The notes beneath the pieces were generated by a model. That model was not told where the DNA came from. It worked only from the letters and a program-made list of their open reading frames with translations, and made no database searches. From an uncultured Lachnospiraceae bacterium (GTDB lineage: Bacteria > Bacillota > Clostridia > Lachnospirales > Lachnospiraceae): a stretch of DNA of 29,831 nt. The DNA is taken from contig CAJKGK010000035.1 in the NCBI GenBank assembly GCA_905199445.1, positions 1-29,831 on the forward strand, written 5' to 3'. Below, in pieces: positions 15,014 to 22,772 of the stretch (positions are counted from its first letter, which is position 1; each line of letters starts with the position of its first letter). Both the position numbers and the translations under genes were made by a program.

Positions 15014-16285
15014 TTGAAAGTACTTATTGTCGGAAGCGGCGGAAGGGAGCATGCCATTGCCTGTAAGGTGGCCATGAGTCCTAAAGTCGATAAAATATAC
15101 TGCGCTCCGGGAAATGCCGGAATTGCATCAGTGGCAGAGTGTGTGCCCATTGGAGCTATGGATTTTGACGGCCTTGTGGCTTTTGCCAAAGAAAAGGCAA
15201 TTGACCTGACGGTGATTGGTATGGATGATCCCCTGGTTGGTGGGATTGTGGATGCCTTTGAGGCTGCAGGGTTAAGCGTTTTTGGACCACGTAAAAATGC
15301 GGCGATTATTGAAGGCTCTAAGGCGTTTTCGAAAGATCTGATGAAAAAATATCATATTCCCACAGCAGCTTATGAAACCTTTGATAATGCCCAGGCTGCA
15401 CTGGACTATATTGAAAATGCCACGATGCCCATTGTTTTAAAGGCCGATGGTCTGGCTCTGGGAAAAGGTGTTTTAATTTGTAAGACTCTGGAGGAAGCCA
15501 GAGCTGGTGTCAAATCTATTATGACAGATAAACAGTTTGGAAGTGCAGGCGATCATCTGGTTATTGAGGAGTTTATGACCGGACGAGAAGTTTCGGTGCT
15601 GTGTTTTTGCGACGGCACGCACATTGTGCCTATGACAAGCGCGCAGGATCATAAACGGGCCCAGGACGGCGATCAGGGATTGAATACCGGTGGTATGGGT
15701 ACCTTTTCTCCAAGCCCTTTTTACACTCAGGAAATTCAGGAATACTGTGAAAAACACATTTATCAGCCTACAATGGATGCCATGAAGGCTGAAGGACGCC
15801 CTTTTGTTGGTATTTTGTTTGTCGGCCTCATGCTCACTGCTCAGGGCCCAAAGGTTTTGGAATATAATGCCCGATTTGGTGACCCGGAAACTCAGGTTGT
15901 GCTTCCAAGAATGAAGACAGACTTGGTAGAGGCTTTTGAGGCATGTATTGATGGCCGTCTTGAGTCTTTGCATCTGGAATTTGAAGATAATGCGGCCGTA
16001 TGTGTTGTTCTGGCTTCCGATGGATATCCTCTCAAATATGATAAAGGTTTTGAAATCAGGGGATTTGATAGGTTCCATGAGTCGGATGGGTATTATTGTT
16101 TCCATGCGGGTACGGCCTTTAAAGACGGAAAGATTGTGACAAACGGCGGAAGAGTGCTGGGGATTACGGCCAAAGGAGAAAATCTGAAGGCAGCCAGAGC
16201 CAATGCCTACAAGGCTGTGGAATGGATCGATTTTGCCAATAAATATATGCGCCATGATATCGGAAAGGCAATCGATGAGGCGTAA
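15014..16285 (+). CDS. purD: phosphoribosylamine-glycine ligase (GAR synthetase)
   Basis: 423 aa, normal length. An ATP-grasp enzyme joining glycine to phosphoribosylamine. N-terminal GSGGREHAI at 7-15; VIGMDDPLVGGI at 67-78 where many homologues have GPEAPL; ATP-grasp core with LKADGLALGKGV at 142-153 and GGMGTFSPSP at 226-235; the metal-binding YNARFGDPETQ segment follows. The start is TTG at 15014, seven nt after GGAGG (15002-15006); no alternative ATG with an SD is nearby. Last gene of the pur unit; purC, purF, purL and purH must be elsewhere. Confidence 0.95.
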   Translation: MKVLIVGSGGREHAIACKVAMSPKVDKIYCAPGNAGIASVAECVPIGAMDFDGLVAFAKEKAIDLTVIGMDDPLVGGIVDAFEAAGLSVFGPRKNAAIIEGSKAFSKDLMKKYHIPTAAYETFDNAQAALDYIENATMPIVLKADGLALGKGVLICKTLEEARAGVKSIMTDKQFGSAGDHLVIEEFMTGREVSVLCFCDGTHIVPMTSAQDHKRAQDGDQGLNTGGMGTFSPSPFYTQEIQEYCEKHIYQPTMDAMKAEGRPFVGILFVGLMLTAQGPKVLEYNARFGDPETQVVLPRMKTDLVEAFEACIDGRLESLHLEFEDNAAVCVVLASDGYPLKYDKGFEIRGFDRFHESDGYYCFHAGTAFKDGKIVTNGGRVLGITAKGENLKAARANAYKAVEWIDFANKYMRHDIGKAIDEA

Positions 16286-16345
16286 TAGCGAGAAGTAAGG
16301 ATAAAAAATAGATCTGTAAACGGTAAATGTAAATACGTGAGTAAG

Positions 16346-16378
16346 AATATCCCCGTCGCTGACGGGGATATTTCTGTT
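16346..16378 (+). terminator. terminator of the pur operon
   Basis: A perfect 12-bp stem (16346-16357 with 16361-16372) with a GCT loop is GC-rich at its top and is followed by TCTGTTT. It lies between convergent transcripts, but the minus-strand T-run is weak. Confidence 0.75.
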
Positions 16379-16415
16379 TCAGGAGAAATTTCTTGGTTGA
16401 TTTGAATCTCTGATC

Positions 16416-17171
16416 TTATTTTTTTACGGCAATTTTTCGTATGATCAGCCAGGCAATGCCAAAGATCAGTGCGGCAATCAAAATAAAGCTTATCGGGGCT
16501 CGCCATGGTGCAGAAGTTGTGCCTTCCAGCAGGCCAAGGCCCAGAATAAAATTAAAAAATTTGAATATATGAGAGATCAGCCATACATTACAAAAGGTTG
16601 TATCAATAATAACAACACCGATAATGACAACCGGAATTGTGATGCTTACAAGGATTGCAGTATATTTGCTCATTCTTGCGTACATGGCACCAATGAAATT
16701 ACCTATGGCCAGCAGTGTCATATAGACAGAAAAACTGAACAGAATTGAAAACAAAATTCCTTCCGGTGCATTGAAGTTAAAGTGGTGTTCATAAACGATT
16801 TCAACGATGGAAAATTTAACCGGTAATGCTGTGAGAAGTTCTGTGGTCAGACGGAGCAGAAGATCAAACAGGGCCGCAATAGCGGCGGTCAATGCAAAGG
16901 CTGCAAGTTTACCGACGTACATTGTTTTCCGTGAAATACCGTTTTGAATTAAAAGTAGAAAGGCCGGATTAAACAAAACGATACCGGTGACTATGAAGAA
17001 AACAAAAGTGGATGTCTCAAAACCACTGATGGTATGGACTTGTGCTGAATTGTCAAGCAGGGCAAACAGCAGTGCCAAAAACAAAAACAAGCCAATAATG
17101 ACACAATAAAAAACAATCAGTGATTTTTTTAGATCTGAAAACTGATAGCAAAAAGATTTTTTCAATTTCAT
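16416..17171 (-). CDS. ABC transporter permease (ABC-2 type)
   Basis: 251 aa with six hydrophobic segments (about 18-39, 52-76, 88-110, 139-161, 171-191, 229-246) and basic ends, as expected of an ABC-2 exporter permease. No substrate motif. ATG at 17171 follows AGGAGG closely. The gene starts 12 nt after the ATPase gene, so the two should form one transporter. Convergent with the pur operon. Confidence 0.82.
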   Translation of the reverse strand: MKLKKSFCYQFSDLKKSLIVFYCVIIGLFLFLALLFALLDNSAQVHTISGFETSTFVFFIVTGIVLFNPAFLLLIQNGISRKTMYVGKLAAFALTAAIAALFDLLLRLTTELLTALPVKFSIVEIVYEHHFNFNAPEGILFSILFSFSVYMTLLAIGNFIGAMYARMSKYTAILVSITIPVVIIGVVIIDTTFCNVWLISHIFKFFNFILGLGLLEGTTSAPWRAPISFILIAALIFGIAWLIIRKIAVKK

Positions 17172-17183
17172 AGTTATCCCTCC

Positions 17184-18065
17184 TTAGAATGTCTGATTCG
17201 TCATCTGTACAAAAAGTTTCTGAAGATTCATGCCTGAGATTTCCAGCGTGGTCGGAACGTCTTGAGATGAGCCGAGAATATAAGCGGTTTTAAGACTTCC
17301 TAAGGTATCGAATCCCAGAATCTGTTTGTCTTTGCAGTTTTGTATATAAGCATCCACATCTGAAGTTTTTCCGGAAACGGTAAACCCTTTGGCTAAAAGC
17401 TCATCTTTAGATGTATTTTCGATGACGCGTCCGTTTTTAATAATAACGATGTCCTCGATCATATGGGCAATTTCTTCGATCAGATGTGTGGATAAAATAA
17501 TGGTACATTCCTGTTCAATGTATTTTTCGAGAAGAAGTTTATAAAAGAGCTCCCTGTGATTGGCATCCAGCCCCAGCACCGGTTCATCCAGAAGCAGGTA
17601 TGGGGCATTGGTGGACAGCGCATTAATCAGTTTGAAAATGGAGGTATAGCCTGTGGACAGGGATTTTATCTTTTTTCTTGGATTTAATTTAAATTGATCC
17701 AGTAAGGTATAGGCGTAGGTTTTATCAAATTGAGGATAAAACATCTCACTCCACCGCAGTGCCTGATTGATTTTCATATCTTCCGGGTAACAGTTTTTTT
17801 CGCTCATCAGAAAGATTTTTTCCAGCATCCGATCATTTTCAATAACGGATGCACCGTCAACGGTAATCGTGCCGTGATCCGGGAAAATGCGATTGGTTAT
17901 CAGGTTTAAAAGTGTGGATTTTCCGGCCCCGTTTTGGCCCAGCAAACCATAGATTCTCCCAGGTTCAAAGGTCAGTGTAATATCTGAAAGCGCCGGTGCG
18001 CTGCCAAAGGTTTTTGTAATATTTTTAATTTCAATTCCTCTATGAGTCAACATATCATTCATCAT
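17184..18065 (-). CDS. ABC transporter ATP-binding protein (YtrB-like)
   Basis: 293 aa. Walker A GQNGAGKST at 43-51, a divergent signature LSTGY at 136-140 in place of LSGGQ, Walker B YLLLDEP at 156-162 and the H-loop His at 194. The last 75 or so residues form a C-terminal extension common in ABC-2 exporter ATPases. The altered signature is frequent in ATPases paired with YtrA-type regulators. ATG at 18065 (or the adjacent ATG at 18062) follows GAGGG. Middle gene of a regulator-ATPase-permease operon; by analogy with ytr operons a response to cell-envelope stress is possible, not shown. Confidence 0.9.
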   Translation of the reverse strand: MMNDMLTHRGIEIKNITKTFGSAPALSDITLTFEPGRIYGLLGQNGAGKSTLLNLITNRIFPDHGTITVDGASVIENDRMLEKIFLMSEKNCYPEDMKINQALRWSEMFYPQFDKTYAYTLLDQFKLNPRKKIKSLSTGYTSIFKLINALSTNAPYLLLDEPVLGLDANHRELFYKLLLEKYIEQECTIILSTHLIEEIAHMIEDIVIIKNGRVIENTSKDELLAKGFTVSGKTSDVDAYIQNCKDKQILGFDTLGSLKTAYILGSSQDVPTTLEISGMNLQKLFVQMTNQTF

Positions 18066-18091
18066 ATTATCCCTCTTTTTATTGTTCTGTT

Positions 18092-18472
18092 TTAATCATC
18101 ATGGCGAATGGAAAACCCCTGGTGAATCAGTGCTGTAATGTCTGATTCTGAAAGTTTGAGCCTTCTGGCCTCGTCAACCATGCGTGTGATATAAGTGTCA
18201 AAAAACTGCTGCCGCCGACTTTCGGCCAATTTTTCTACGGCACCTTTGCTTACAAACATGCCAATCCCCCGTTTCTTATAAATAATGTTTCGATCCACAA
18301 GCTGATTAATCCCTTTCAGCGCAGTGGCCGGATTGATTTTATAGGTTAGAGAAAATTCCGTAATCGATGGAATCTGGCTTTCCTCTGGAAAAATTCCGGA
18401 TAGAATATCATCCGCCAGTCCTTCACTGATCTGAAGGAAAATCGGTTTATCTGAATTGAAGTCCAGATTCAT
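18092..18472 (-). CDS. YtrA-like GntR family transcriptional regulator
   Basis: 126 aa: an N-terminal winged helix (about 8-75, with PIFLQISEGLADDILSGIF, then PSITEFSLTYKINPATALKGI) and a short helical tail, the YtrA subfamily build without a large ligand domain. ATG at 18472 is preceded by AAGGAGGTGATG. First gene of the ABC operon. A 22-bp palindrome at its transcription start suggests autorepression. Confidence 0.9.
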   Translation of the reverse strand: MNLDFNSDKPIFLQISEGLADDILSGIFPEESQIPSITEFSLTYKINPATALKGINQLVDRNIIYKKRGIGMFVSKGAVEKLAESRRQQFFDTYITRMVDEARRLKLSESDITALIHQGFSIRHDD

Positions 18473-18495
18473 GTCATCACCTCCTTATTTAGATG

Positions 18496-18517
18496 GTTAA
18501 TTACTTGAGTAACTAAC
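18496..18517 (-). promoter_or_regulatory. palindromic operator at the ytrA-like transcription start
   Basis: Ten-bp arms (18496-18505 and 18508-18517, one mismatch) around a 2-bp centre. It lies about nine bp downstream of the -10, over the expected start site, the classic place for a repressor. The GntR protein encoded next is the obvious candidate. Confidence 0.65.
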
Positions 18518-18526
18518 TATGGATGT

Positions 18527-18555
18527 ATAATACCATGGAGGGGTGGAGATGTCAA
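18527..18555 (-). promoter_or_regulatory. sigma-A promoter of the ytrA-like operon
   Basis: Minus strand: perfect TTGACA (18550-18555), 17-nt spacer, TATTAT (18527-18532). Confidence 0.9.
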
Positions 18556-18585
18556 TAGATTAAAAATAATGTTTGAAATCTGCGT

Positions 18586-18632
18586 AAAAAATAAGCACTG
18601 TTTGAACCGAAGTTCAAAACAGCGCTTATTTT
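18586..18632 (-). terminator. terminator of trkA-trkH with a cUUCGg loop
   Basis: A stem of about 20 bp (18588-18607 with 18612-18632) has one G-U and one bulge when read on the minus strand. It is capped by the very stable C-UUCG-G tetraloop and followed by TTATTTTTT. It lies 18 nt past the trkH stop. Confidence 0.88.
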
Positions 18633-18649
18633 GCCGTTGGGATCTGTGA

Positions 18650-20089
18650 TTAAAATTTTCTCCATGTATTTCTTGTAAATAGAAGCAGGAGAGGGAAGAT
18701 TTCCAGACGTCCGGCAAGCATATCAAAGATGAGGACAAGCTTGGCGCCGTCGGAAAAAATTCCGAAATTCTGTGTGGGTCCTACAAGCTCCAGGCCAGGA
18801 CCGATATTGTTAAAGGTTGCGGCCACGGCAGTGAAGTTGGTGATCAGGTCCTGGTTATCAAAACCGACAAGAAGCACAGAAAATGAGAACAGCAAAACAT
18901 AGGTGGCCAGAAAAACATTGACGGAGCGCACGGTTTCATGCTCAATGACATGACCGTCCATCTGGATTTTACGGATGCTTTTCGGATGAATAAATTGCTG
19001 CAGTTCCTTGCCCACGGTTTTGAGCAGAATAATAAAACGGGATACCTTGATACCGCCGCCGGTACTTCCGGCACAGGCCCCCACAAACATAAGCAGAACA
19101 AGTATGGTTTTGGGAACCTGAGGCCAGAGATTAAAATCTGTAGTGGCATAACCGGTTGTTGTAATAATGGATGCCACCTGGAACGCTGCGTGTTTAAGCG
19201 CTATAAGGATATTTTCATAGTTGTCGGCGATAAAATAAGTAATGACTCCGGTTGTTACTCCGATGATTGCCAGATAATATCGGAGTTCTTCGAATTTTAA
19301 CGCCTGCTTTGGCTTTTTAATAAGAAATAAAAAGTAAACATTAAAATTTACTCCAAAAAGAATCATAAAAATCGTTGTCACAACCTGAATATATGAAGAA
19401 TAGCTGCCCAGACTGTCGTTTTTAATGCCAAAACCGCCGGTTCCTGCTGTTCCAAACGCTGTTGTCAAGGCATCAAACAGGGGCATGCCGCCGGCAATAA
19501 GCAGGGTGATTTGAATCAATGTCATGGTAATATAAATACCATATAAAATCAGCGCAGTTGTCCGTACCTTTGGAGCAAACTTGCTCACAGACGGTCCGGG
19601 GCTTTCTGCCTTCATCAGATTCATGTGATAGCCGCCCTGCATGGGAAGGACTGCCAGCAAAAATACAAGGACACCCATACCGCCGATCCAGTGGGTAAAG
19701 CTTCGCCAAAATAACATACATCTTGGAAGACTTTCCACGTCAGACAGGATGCTGGCGCCGGTTGTTGTAAAGCCGGAAACGGTTTCAAAAAGCGCATCCA
19801 CAATATTGGGAATCCATCCACTGAAAATAAAAGGAAGGGCACCGGTAATACTGAGCAGAATCCAGCTTAGGGCTACAGCCACAAAGCCCTCCCGCATATA
19901 AAATGCGCTGTTGACCGGTTTTTTTCTGATCATAAGCAGGCCAAATGCCAGGCAGATTAAAATCGCAGCCACAAATGCCATACCGTCGGATTCTTTATAA
20001 ATGATGGCTACAAGGCCGGGCAATGACATAAGGATCGCCTGAAATGTGAAAACCCATCCCAGAACATAACGTATAATCGAATAATTCAT
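18650..20089 (-). CDS. trkH: TrkH-family potassium uptake membrane subunit
   Basis: 479 aa, eight or more membrane segments plus four pore loops. The four filter glycines sit in TTTGA (108-112), GTGGF (216-220), TTTGY (310-314) and GSTGG (341-345), the TrkH/KtrB pattern. It passes K+ (coupled to H+ or Na+, not decided here) across the cytoplasmic membrane. ATG at 20089 with GAGG about nine nt upstream. It follows trkA by 28 nt and ends at a strong terminator, so trkA-trkH is one operon. The final residues differ from E. coli TrkH but the family fold is complete. Confidence 0.93.
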   Translation of the reverse strand: MNYSIIRYVLGWVFTFQAILMSLPGLVAIIYKESDGMAFVAAILICLAFGLLMIRKKPVNSAFYMREGFVAVALSWILLSITGALPFIFSGWIPNIVDALFETVSGFTTTGASILSDVESLPRCMLFWRSFTHWIGGMGVLVFLLAVLPMQGGYHMNLMKAESPGPSVSKFAPKVRTTALILYGIYITMTLIQITLLIAGGMPLFDALTTAFGTAGTGGFGIKNDSLGSYSSYIQVVTTIFMILFGVNFNVYFLFLIKKPKQALKFEELRYYLAIIGVTTGVITYFIADNYENILIALKHAAFQVASIITTTGYATTDFNLWPQVPKTILVLLMFVGACAGSTGGGIKVSRFIILLKTVGKELQQFIHPKSIRKIQMDGHVIEHETVRSVNVFLATYVLLFSFSVLLVGFDNQDLITNFTAVAATFNNIGPGLELVGPTQNFGIFSDGAKLVLIFDMLAGRLEIFPLLLLFTRNTWRKF

Positions 20090-20117
20090 TGTCTTTTTCC
20101 TCGGTTTCCTTTTTCAC

Positions 20118-21476
20118 TCATTTTTTTATAATATCATTGATGTCACTTAAACCAGTTTCGGTTGTAACAATCATGACTGTATCGCCGGGCAGAATCTGAT
20201 CATGTCCCCGGGGAATAATGATGTTGCCTTTGCGGTTAATACAGCAGACCAGCAGATGGTCACGCAGATTGAGCTGGCTGAGGGTAATCCCTGCAACTGA
20301 GCAGTCCGGTTTGATTGAAAATTCCAGAGCTTCAGCTCTGTTGTCCAGGATTTTATAAAGGGTTTCCATGCTGCTGCCCCGGGAATTTTGAGCCCCACGG
20401 ACATACTGGAGAATTTTTCCGGCTGTAAGATATTTGGGGTAAATCACACTGCCGATATCCAGACCGCTGATAATATCATTAAAGGCAATATGATTCACTT
20501 TGGCAATGGTTTTTGCATCGGAATGTTTCATGGCAAACAGCGAAAGCAAAAGATTTTCCTCATCATAGCCAGTTAGGGAAATCACCGATTGTGCTGCAGG
20601 CAGACCTTCGGAAAGCAACAGCTTTTGGTCTGTGCCGTCGCCGTTAATGATGGTGGCTTTGGGCAAAAGTTCTGAAAGCTGCTCACAGCGTTTTGTATCC
20701 TGTTCGATGATACGGACACGGATATTCATTTCCAAAAGCTGGTGAGCAAGGTAATAGCCGATCCTTCCACCGCCGATAATCAGGGCATTTTTAACCTGAT
20801 GACTGTGAACCCCGATTTTACGGAAAAATTCGGCGGTGTGCTGCTGGGAAGCCATGATGGATATATTATCATTGTTTTTAAGTACAAAATCTCCATTGGG
20901 AATGAAAACTTCATTGCCCCGTTCAACGGCACACACAAGAACATCACATTTAAGATGTTCGGTAATATCAAAAACGCGAAGTCCGTCAAGACCAAATTTG
21001 GGTTTGATTTTAAATTTCAGAAGTTCTGCCCGTCCTTTGGCAAAAGTATCGATTTTAATTGCGGAAGGAAAACGCAGAATTTTGGAGATTTCCATGGCTG
21101 TGGTCAGCTCCGGATTAATAATCATGGAAATGCCCAGCTTTTCCTTAATAAAACCGATTTCCTTACTGTATAAAGAGTTGCGTACCCGGGCAATGGTTTC
21201 ACAATGTCCGGTTTTTTTGGCAATCAGGCAGCAAAGCAGATTGATTTCATCTGAGCCTGTGACGGCAATCAAGAGATCAGCCTTTTCGATGCCGGCTTCC
21301 AACTGGGTATTAAAGCTGGATCCATTGCCTACCAATGTCAGAACATCATAAGTGTTGGCTGCGACTGCCAGTTTTTGTTCGGATGTGTCCACAAGAACAA
21401 TGTCATGCCCTTCGGCACTGAGTTGCTCTACCAGAGTGGAGCCGACTTTTCCGCATCCGATAATGATAATTTTCAT
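20118..21476 (-). CDS. trkA: TrkA potassium uptake regulatory subunit
   Basis: 452 aa, the double-length TrkA form. Two RCK units: GCGKVG at 7-12 with D30 ending the second strand, and GGGRIG at 235-240 with the acid/Gln pair around 258-260. Each is followed by a TrkA-C domain (about 140-215 and 370-450). It binds NAD(H) or nucleotides and gates TrkH from the cytoplasmic side. ATG at 21476 is seven nt after GGGAG. The longer in-frame start at 21497 has no SD. It heads the trkA-trkH operon and is divergent from the gntR-clpC operon. Confidence 0.94.
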   Translation of the reverse strand: MKIIIIGCGKVGSTLVEQLSAEGHDIVLVDTSEQKLAVAANTYDVLTLVGNGSSFNTQLEAGIEKADLLIAVTGSDEINLLCCLIAKKTGHCETIARVRNSLYSKEIGFIKEKLGISMIINPELTTAMEISKILRFPSAIKIDTFAKGRAELLKFKIKPKFGLDGLRVFDITEHLKCDVLVCAVERGNEVFIPNGDFVLKNNDNISIMASQQHTAEFFRKIGVHSHQVKNALIIGGGRIGYYLAHQLLEMNIRVRIIEQDTKRCEQLSELLPKATIINGDGTDQKLLLSEGLPAAQSVISLTGYDEENLLLSLFAMKHSDAKTIAKVNHIAFNDIISGLDIGSVIYPKYLTAGKILQYVRGAQNSRGSSMETLYKILDNRAEALEFSIKPDCSVAGITLSQLNLRDHLLVCCINRKGNIIIPRGHDQILPGDTVMIVTTETGLSDINDIIKK

Positions 21477-21510
21477 AATAATTCTCCCTGTTTTCACATT
21501 TTATATGACG

Positions 21511-21549
21511 CTCAGTGTACAAAGGCATACTTTTGCTGTGTATACTGAG
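21511..21549. repeat. inverted repeat in the trkA leader region
   Basis: Ten-bp arms 21511-21520 and 21540-21549 with one mismatch, separated by 19 nt. It lies 35-73 nt upstream of the trkA start codon and downstream of its likely promoter, so it may act as operator or RNA hairpin. No known riboswitch fits. Confidence 0.4.
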
Positions 21550-21569
21550 AATGTCTTCTGTATTTTTTT

Positions 21570-21597
21570 ATTTTAGCATATAATTTCAGGAAAACAA
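21570..21597 (-). promoter_or_regulatory. candidate promoter of trkA-trkH
   Basis: Minus strand: TTGTTT (21592-21597), 16-nt spacer, TAAAAT (21570-21575). Moderate match in an AT-rich region. Confidence 0.4.
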
Positions 21598-21611
21598 GGA
21601 AAAATGTGTAA

Positions 21612-21640
21612 TTGACAAAAAGAGACAGCTGTTATATTAT
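21612..21640 (+). promoter_or_regulatory. sigma-A promoter of gntR-mcsA-mcsB-clpC
   Basis: Perfect TTGACA (21612-21617), 17-nt spacer, TATTAT (21635-21640). No CtsR heptad repeat (GGTCAAA type) or CIRCE element lies near it. Confidence 0.88.
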
Positions 21641-21651
21641 ATGTGTAACAG
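21629..21651 (+). promoter_or_regulatory. palindrome over the clpC-operon promoter -10
   Basis: CTGTTA (21629-21634), 11 nt, TAACAG (21646-21651), covering the -10. A second inverted repeat (21664-21672 with 21681-21689, 8-nt loop) follows in the leader. Both share a GTTAtTATA-like half. Likely sites for the GntR protein encoded next; inference. Confidence 0.5.
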
Positions 21652-21720
21652 AAGATAAAAGTATATAATAACCAGAGAATGTTATTATACATAGAGATTA
21701 AAGAAATAGGGTGAGGATAT

Positions 21721-22098
21721 ATGGTTCTTAAAATTGATTTTAACAGCGAGGAAGCGCTTTATATTCAGCTTCGCAATCAGATTGTTATGGGGATTGCCAT
21801 GGCACAGATTGAGGAAGGAGAACCATTGCCTTCCGTACGCCAGTTGGCTGATCATATCGGAATTAATATGCATACAGTGAACAAGGCATATACCGTACTG
21901 CGTCAGGATGGTTTTGTAAAGCTGGACCGACGCAAGGGTGCCGTTGTTGCTGTGGATTATGATAAGTGCCTGGCAACGGAAGAACTGCTGCAGACATTGA
22001 GAATTGTTCTTGCGGAAGCCATGTGTAAAAATATAACTCGGGATGAGGTCCATCAGCTGGTGGATCAGATTTATAATATTTATGAAAAAAAGCAATGA
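21721..22098 (+). CDS. GntR family regulator in the ctsR position
   Basis: 125 aa. The N-terminal winged helix-turn-helix (about 9-75) has ALYIQLRNQIVMGI, then LPSVRQLADHIGINMHTVNK and the wing VKLDRRKGAVV. A short helical C-terminus of about 45 residues places it with small YtrA-like GntR proteins. ATG at 21721 with GGTGAGG upstream. It is the first gene before mcsA, mcsB and clpC, where Bacillus and many Clostridia have CtsR; it shares no CtsR features. Palindromes overlapping the promoter suggest it represses its own operon. Whether it is itself a McsB or ClpC target is unknown. Confidence 0.9.
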   Translation: MVLKIDFNSEEALYIQLRNQIVMGIAMAQIEEGEPLPSVRQLADHIGINMHTVNKAYTVLRQDGFVKLDRRKGAVVAVDYDKCLATEELLQTLRIVLAEAMCKNITRDEVHQLVDQIYNIYEKKQ

Positions 22099-22127
22099 TG
22101 GGGCATACAGGATTGGAGATGATACAT

Positions 22128-22772
22128 GTGCTGTGCAGTCTATGTCATAAGAATAATGCGGTGATCAGCTATACGGAAGTCATTAATGGCATAAAAAAGG
22201 AGCAGTTTTTGTGCAGCGAATGCGCTAAAAAATATACTGCAGGGGGAGCCGGGATGGGATTTTCGTCCCCGGCAGGACTTTTGGCCGGGCTTTTAGCCAG
22301 TGTTTTAGGACAGACCGACGATGGGCTGGACGATAGTGAAATTCAGAAAACCAACCTGAAGTGTCCGGAATGCGGGATGACTTATAATGAATTTTTAAAA
22401 TACAGTAAGTTTGGCTGCAGTCAGTGTGTTCGTACCTTTGGATTTGTGCTGGACGGCTATCTGAAAAAAATTCAGGGAAGCTGTGAACACTGTGGAAAAC
22501 AGTATCCCGGACCGGAAACAGTGACTTTAAGGGTCCTGGAACCTGAGGAAAACAGTGCGTCAGAAAAGATATCGGCTTCATTTTTACAGTCAGACAGCGT
22601 GCAGACAGAGGATAAAAATGGAGACAGTATTTCCAGAAAACAAGCACTGCGCGATCAGCTCAAAGCGGCAGTAGAGGCAGAGGAATATGAGCTGGCGGCA
22701 AAGCTCAGAGATGAGATTCGAACCCTTGAAAACCGGGAAAAGGCAGGTGAATCCAGTGAAGAAATGGTTTGA
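22128..22772 (+). CDS. mcsA: McsA-type zinc-binding activator of protein arginine kinase
   Basis: 214 aa. CxxC pairs at C3/C6, C29/C32, C79/C82 and C97/C100 match McsA. A fifth pair, C119/C122, sits where other McsA proteins carry an HxGKxP segment. A UVR (UvrB/UvrC-type) helical hairpin is at about 170-204. McsA activates McsB and links it to ClpC. The start is taken as GTG at 22128, nine nt after GGAG (22115-22118), giving the family N-terminus MLCSLCHKN. ATG at 22095, overlapping the gntR stop as ATGA, would add 11 residues and remains possible. It overlaps mcsB by 17 nt. Confidence 0.85.
   Translation: MLCSLCHKNNAVISYTEVINGIKKEQFLCSECAKKYTAGGAGMGFSSPAGLLAGLLASVLGQTDDGLDDSEIQKTNLKCPECGMTYNEFLKYSKFGCSQCVRTFGFVLDGYLKKIQGSCEHCGKQYPGPETVTLRVLEPEENSASEKISASFLQSDSVQTEDKNGDSISRKQALRDQLKAAVEAEEYELAAKLRDEIRTLENREKAGESSEEMV

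Noticed and set aside
15473..16255. 260-codon minus-strand open frame inside purD
   Set aside because: Antisense shadow of an intact conserved enzyme gene.
21477..21600. ydaO-type c-di-AMP riboswitch before trkA
   Set aside because: The leader is short and AT-rich and lacks the conserved G-rich and GA motifs.
21601..21720. CtsR or HrcA (CIRCE) operator at the clpC operon
   Set aside because: No GGTCAAA tandem heptads and no TTAGCACTC-type inverted repeat were seen.
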